Origin: Desulfobacterales bacterium
GTDB taxonomy: Bacteria > Desulfobacterota > Desulfobacteria > Desulfobacterales > UBA2174_A
Assembly: GCA_025454075.1 (NCBI GenBank)
Contig: JALOPD010000151.1
Location: forward strand, 1-8,401
Reading direction: 5' to 3'
DNA length: 8,401 nt
In this document: one piece after another, positions 5,609 to 8,401 of the stretch
Numbering within the stretch: the first letter of the stretch is position 1
How the letters are laid out: each line of letters begins with the position of its first letter
Notes under the pieces: model-generated
The model's database searches: none
The model's input: only the letters and a program-made list of their open reading frames with translations
Told to the model about the DNA's origin: nothing
Position numbers and translations under genes: made by a program

Positions 5609-6370
5609 ATGGGAAGAAAAATTGTTTTGTTGGGTATGGCTGCCGTGGCCCTCGCAACCGTCCTGACGCTGACCCCCGGCTTTGCCCAGGACAAAGTCTA
5701 CATCAACGGCTTTGACGCCGACTACCCGCCCTTCTCGTTCGTCGGCAAGGACGGCAAGCCCGCCGGCTTCGACATTGACGCCCTGGACTGGATCGCCAAC
5801 GAGATGGGCTTCAAGGTCAAGCACCAGCCCACGGACTGGGCCGCCATCGTCCCGACCCTGCAGTCCAAGAAGATCGACGTGATCGCCTCGGGCATGAGCA
5901 TCACCCCCGAGCGCCAGGCCGCCGTCAACTTCACCGCGCCTTACTGGACGGTCGTGCAGCTCCTGGTGGTGAAAAACGACTCCACGCTCACGGACAAGCA
6001 ATGCCTGGAGCCCGGCCGCAAGATCGGCCTGCTGCGGGGTAGCGCCGAGTCCAAGTGGATGACCGAAAACCTGCTGAAAAAGGGCTACAGCTTCGAGCTG
6101 AAGGCCTACGACACGACGCCGCTCGCCATCGAAGACGTGGCCAACGGCCGGGCGGACTGCGCCGCCGTTTCGAACACGGCGCTCAAAAACGCCCAGGACA
6201 AGGGGCTGAAGGTCAAGACCATCGGCAGCTACGGACAGCCCGACACGAACTACGGCTATGCCGTGCGCAAGGACGACCCCGAGTTTCTAAACAAGCTGAA
6301 CGAGGGTTGGAAAAAGCTCAAGGCGTCGCCCAAGTTCCAGGAACTCGTGAAGAAATGGGAACTCCGATAA
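5609..6370 (+). CDS. Periplasmic solute-binding protein, family 3 (polar amino acid type)
   Basis: This 253-residue protein should capture a small ligand in the periplasm and deliver it to the downstream permeases. A signal peptide runs to GFA (residue 26) with the mature chain starting QDKVYING. Family 3 hallmarks follow: DADYPPFSF (36-44), GFDIDALDWIA (53-63), DWAAIVPTLQ (76-85), DVIASGMSITPERQ (90-103), where Arg102 corresponds to the carboxylate-binding Arg of HisJ-type proteins, then GRKIGLLRGS (136-145) and NYGYAVRKDDPEF (214-226). The usual GRxDAxxxD motif reads GRADCAAVS (180-188), so the Asp that normally contacts the ligand alpha-amino group is Ser188. The mature protein has two Cys, 132 and 184, which could pair. 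AAAGGAG lies 7 bases before the ATG. It heads the importer operon and is separated from the first permease by two hairpins. Confidence 0.92.
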   Translation: MGRKIVLLGMAAVALATVLTLTPGFAQDKVYINGFDADYPPFSFVGKDGKPAGFDIDALDWIANEMGFKVKHQPTDWAAIVPTLQSKKIDVIASGMSITPERQAAVNFTAPYWTVVQLLVVKNDSTLTDKQCLEPGRKIGLLRGSAESKWMTENLLKKGYSFELKAYDTTPLAIEDVANGRADCAAVSNTALKNAQDKGLKVKTIGSYGQPDTNYGYAVRKDDPEFLNKLNEGWKKLKASPKFQELVKKWELR

Positions 6371-6375
6371 TTTGT

Positions 6376-6396
6376 CGGCGGTAGGGCGTGCCGCCG
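6376..6396 (+). other. Intercistronic stem-loop 1
   Basis: CGGCGG (6376-6381) pairs perfectly with CCGCCG (6391-6396) around a 9-base loop, and two flanking G-T pairs may extend it. It starts six bases after the binding-protein stop. With no T-run following, it is more likely an mRNA-stabilising or processing element than a terminator. Confidence 0.45.
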
Positions 6397-6421
6397 GTTG
6401 ATTGCAGGTTCAACATGGACG

Positions 6422-6450
6422 GGAAGGCTGAGGAGCGGCTTCAGCCTTCC
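6422..6450 (+). other. Intercistronic stem-loop 2, perfect 10-bp stem
   Basis: GGAAGGCTGA (6422-6431) and TCAGCCTTCC (6441-6450) are exact complements around a 9-base loop. It lies 17 bases before the first permease start codon. The sequence after it (TCTCGTTTC) is not a convincing U-tract, so partial termination, 3'-end protection of the binding-protein mRNA, or an effect on permease translation are all possible. Such hairpins after binding-protein genes commonly explain why that component is made in excess of the membrane parts. Confidence 0.6.
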
Positions 6451-6467
6451 TCTCGTTTCGGGCTCAC

Positions 6468-7136
6468 ATGCACAGCGGTTTAGCGGCCATCATAGAAGGC
6501 CTCCCCTACATCCTCGGAGGGATCGGCGTCACCCTCACGGTCGTGGCCGGGGCGCTCGCCATGGGCCTGGCCTTGGGCCTTTTTCTCGCAGTGGCCCAGG
6601 TCTACGGCCGCCCCTGGCTCAAGCGGACCGTGGGGGTCTACGTCTGGTTTTTCCGGGGCATCCCGCTGCTGGTCCTGCTGTTCCTGATCTACTTCGGCAT
6701 TCTCGCCGCACTGGAAATCGACCTGTCGCCGTTCACCATCGCCATTGTCGTCCTCGGGCTGATCAGCTCGGCCTACCAGTCCCAGATCCTGCGGGGGGCG
6801 ATTCTTTCGGTGCCGGAGGGGCAGATGAAAGCCGCGCGCGCCATCGGCATGAGCGACGGCCGGGCGATCGCCTTCATCATCCTGCCCCAGGCGGTGCGCC
6901 TGGCGCTTCCCGGCTGGTCCAACGAGTTCACCGTCATCATGAAGGACTCCGCCGTGACCTATGCGCTTGGAGTCGCCGAGCTCATGGCCCGCACCAATCA
7001 CACGGCATCGCGCACCTACCAGCATTTTTGGCTCTACCTCATGGTGGGGTTCATTTACATGCTGTTGACCTGGGTGGGGACCAAGGCCCTGCACATCCTG
7101 GAGGAGCGGGTGGCCATTTCGGGTTACACGCGGTGA
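6468..7136 (+). CDS. Amino-acid-type ABC importer permease 1 (HisM/HisQ family)
   Basis: This 222-residue inner-membrane protein is one channel subunit of the importer. It begins with a hydrophobic segment typical of the family (EGLPYILGGIGVTLTVVAG), has the FFRGIPLLVLLFLIYFG region around residues 61-77, and carries the EAA-type cytoplasmic loop EGQMKAARAIGMSDGRAIAF at about 117-136 followed by LPQAVRLALPGW, which docks on the ATPase. About five membrane helices are visible. An in-frame TGA at 6429 and no other start codon between it and 6468 fix the ATG, although no clear Shine-Dalgarno precedes it. The ATPase gene follows after 13 bp. Confidence 0.92.
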   Translation: MHSGLAAIIEGLPYILGGIGVTLTVVAGALAMGLALGLFLAVAQVYGRPWLKRTVGVYVWFFRGIPLLVLLFLIYFGILAALEIDLSPFTIAIVVLGLISSAYQSQILRGAILSVPEGQMKAARAIGMSDGRAIAFIILPQAVRLALPGWSNEFTVIMKDSAVTYALGVAELMARTNHTASRTYQHFWLYLMVGFIYMLLTWVGTKALHILEERVAISGYTR

Positions 7137-7149
7137 GGGGGCCGAGCCG

Positions 7150-7923
7150 ATGAACCGACCGGAACCGATCCTCAGACTGGAAAACATCCACAAGAGCTAC
7201 GCCGGCCAGGAGGTGCTCAAGGGGGTGTCCCTCGAGCTTCACCGCGGCGACATCAAGGTGATCATCGGCCCCTCGGGCAGCGGCAAGAGCACGCTGCTGC
7301 ACTGCATCAATTTCCTCGTGAGCTTCGAACAGGGGCGAGTCTGGCTGCACGAGTCGGAAATCGACCCGGCCGACAAGCCCCGGCTTTATGCCTACCGGCA
7401 GAAGGTCGGGATGATCTTCCAGGATTTCAACCTCTTCGACCATCTGACGGCGCTTGACAACGTGCAAATCGGCTTGGTGCGGGTCAGGAGAATACCCAAG
7501 CGCGAGGCCCGGGAGCGCGCCATGTCCGAGCTGGTCCGGGTCGGTTTGAGCGACCATGTCTTCAAGTACCCGGCGGAGCTTTCAGGGGGGCAGAAGCAGC
7601 GCGTGTCCATCGCCCGGGCCCTGGCCATGGACCCGGAAGTGATGCTGCTCGACGAGCCGACCTCGGCGCTGGACCCGGAGCTCATCGGCGAAGTCCATGC
7701 GGTGATCCGCGACCTCGCGGCCGGCGGCATGACGATGGCGCTGGTGACCCACGAGATCGGCTTCGCCGCGGCGCTGGCCAAAGAGATCCTCTTCATGGAA
7801 AACGGGCTCATCCTGGAGCAGGGGCCGCCCGCCGTCATTCTCACCAACGCGACCCTCGACCGCACGCGCGAGTTCTGCGCCAAGATCGCGCGGCTGCACA
7901 CCGATGGCCGGGAGCCCGCTTGA
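7150..7923 (+). CDS. Amino-acid-type ABC importer ATPase (GlnQ/HisP family)
   Basis: This 257-residue cytoplasmic ATPase powers the importer. All nucleotide-binding motifs are intact: Walker A GPSGSGKST (40-48), Q-loop with Gln91 in FQDFNLF, signature LSGGQKQR (144-151), Walker B VMLLDE (164-169) followed by PTSALD, and the H-loop His201 in VTHEIGFA. The spacing and the QDFNLFDHLTALDNV stretch place it with polar-amino-acid importers such as GlnQ and HisP. A GAGGGGG ribosome-binding site (7135-7141) overlaps the stop of the preceding permease and is 8 bases from the ATG, consistent with coupled translation. The final residues abut the second permease, whose possible TTG start overlaps this stop. 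Confidence 0.95.
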   Translation: MNRPEPILRLENIHKSYAGQEVLKGVSLELHRGDIKVIIGPSGSGKSTLLHCINFLVSFEQGRVWLHESEIDPADKPRLYAYRQKVGMIFQDFNLFDHLTALDNVQIGLVRVRRIPKREARERAMSELVRVGLSDHVFKYPAELSGGQKQRVSIARALAMDPEVMLLDEPTSALDPELIGEVHAVIRDLAAGGMTMALVTHEIGFAAALAKEILFMENGLILEQGPPAVILTNATLDRTREFCAKIARLHTDGREPA

Positions 7924-7928
7924 TCGGG

Positions 7929-8401
7929 ATGGACCTGTCCTTCTACACTCAGGAAGTCGCGCCGGCCCTGCTGAGAGGCCTCTGGGTCAGCCTGGGCCTG
8001 ATCCTGCCCTCGGCCGTGTTCGGCCTGGCCGCCGGGGTTCTCGCGGGAACCCTGCGGGTCTACGGCCGTCCCTTCTGGAAACGCGCGGCCGAGGTCTACG
8101 GCCTCCTGTTCCGCGGGTTCCCCCTGCTGGTGCAGCTTTACCTGTGGTATTTCGGTCTGCCCCAGCTGGGCATCTACCTGAGCCCCTATGCGGCGGCGGT
8201 GATCGGCTTCTCGCTTTGCAGCGGGGCCTACCACGCGGAGTACATTCGCGGGGCTCTGCGCTCCATCAAGCAGGGCCAGCTTCAGGCCGCGCGGGCGCTC
8301 GGGTTCAGCCGCACCCGGGCGGTGGTCTCCATCCTGCTGCCCCAGGCCATCCGCCGGGCGCTGCCCGGCTGCGGCAACGAACTGATCTACCTCATCAAGT
8401 A
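7929..8401 (+). CDS. Amino-acid-type ABC importer permease 2, 5' part
   Basis: The frame runs off the window end after about 157 codons. It is homologous to the first permease: LRVYGRPFWKR parallels AQVYGRPWLKR, and LLFRGFPLLVQLYLWYFG parallels the same helix there. The EAA loop QGQLQAARALGFSRTRAVVS and the following LPQAIRRALPG are present. It should pair with permease 1 as the second half of the channel. Start choice is open: the ATG at 7929 is used here, but an in-frame TTG at 7920 overlaps the ATPase stop and has GGAG (7911-7914) only 5 bases upstream, whereas the ATG is 14 bases from it. The TTG start would add only three residues. Confidence 0.9.
   Translation, partial: MDLSFYTQEVAPALLRGLWVSLGLILPSAVFGLAAGVLAGTLRVYGRPFWKRAAEVYGLLFRGFPLLVQLYLWYFGLPQLGIYLSPYAAAVIGFSLCSGAYHAEYIRGALRSIKQGQLQAARALGFSRTRAVVSILLPQAIRRALPGCGNELIYLIK

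Noticed and set aside
7392..8234. 280-codon minus-strand open frame opposite the ATPase and second permease
   Set aside because: It spans the boundary of two clear plus-strand genes and shows no motif or ribosome-binding site.

Overview
The window is a GC-rich, gene-dense stretch of a Gram-negative chromosome. It carries Sec-type signal peptides, a periplasmic solute-binding protein and compact operons. The gene mix and codon use would fit a Desulfobacterota-type (former Deltaproteobacteria) genome, but that placement is inference; no rRNA or tRNA is present to anchor it. No mobile element, CRISPR array or phage gene was seen.

Layout. (1) 2-481, plus strand: the 3' end of a caspase-like (peptidase C14) gene with the catalytic Cys motif DACH and an EF-hand-like loop. 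(2) 543-2999, minus strand: a three-gene run transcribed leftwards, consisting of a RelA/SpoT-type HD-domain alarmone hydrolase, a small secreted protein whose start overlaps the HD stop (ATGA), and a GT5 glycogen/starch synthase of a diverged type. It converges on the caspase gene across a 61-bp gap holding an imperfect hairpin. (3) 3000-3238: a divergent regulatory region with two TATAAT boxes, an AT-rich island and a 38-codon small ORF with an excellent Shine-Dalgarno. (4) 3239-4033: a TSUP (TauE/SafE) membrane permease. (5) 4179-5504: a CNNM/CorC (HlyC-type) membrane protein with DUF21, two CBS domains and a CorC_HlyC domain, preceded by its own plausible sigma70 promoter. (6) 5609-8401: a polar-amino-acid-type ABC importer in the order binding protein, permease, ATPase, permease (the last cut by the window end), with a good promoter at 5525-5553, an inverted repeat at the predicted transcription start, and two consecutive hairpins between the binding protein and the first permease.

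How the genes work together. The importer genes form one uptake system: the binding protein captures the ligand in the periplasm, the two related permeases should form the channel heterodimer, and the ATPase drives it. The binding protein lacks the Asp that normally holds the ligand alpha-amino group, so the substrate may not be an ordinary alpha-amino acid. The minus-strand run links a predicted (p)ppGpp hydrolase with a glycogen synthase, suggesting but not proving coupling of starvation signalling and carbon storage. The TSUP and CNNM genes look like ordinary stand-alone transport genes.

Nothing here is a clearly new multi-gene system. The points most worth a second look are the small ORF with strong ribosome-binding site, the HD/secreted-protein/GlgA operon, the altered ligand site of the binding protein and the paired intercistronic hairpins.
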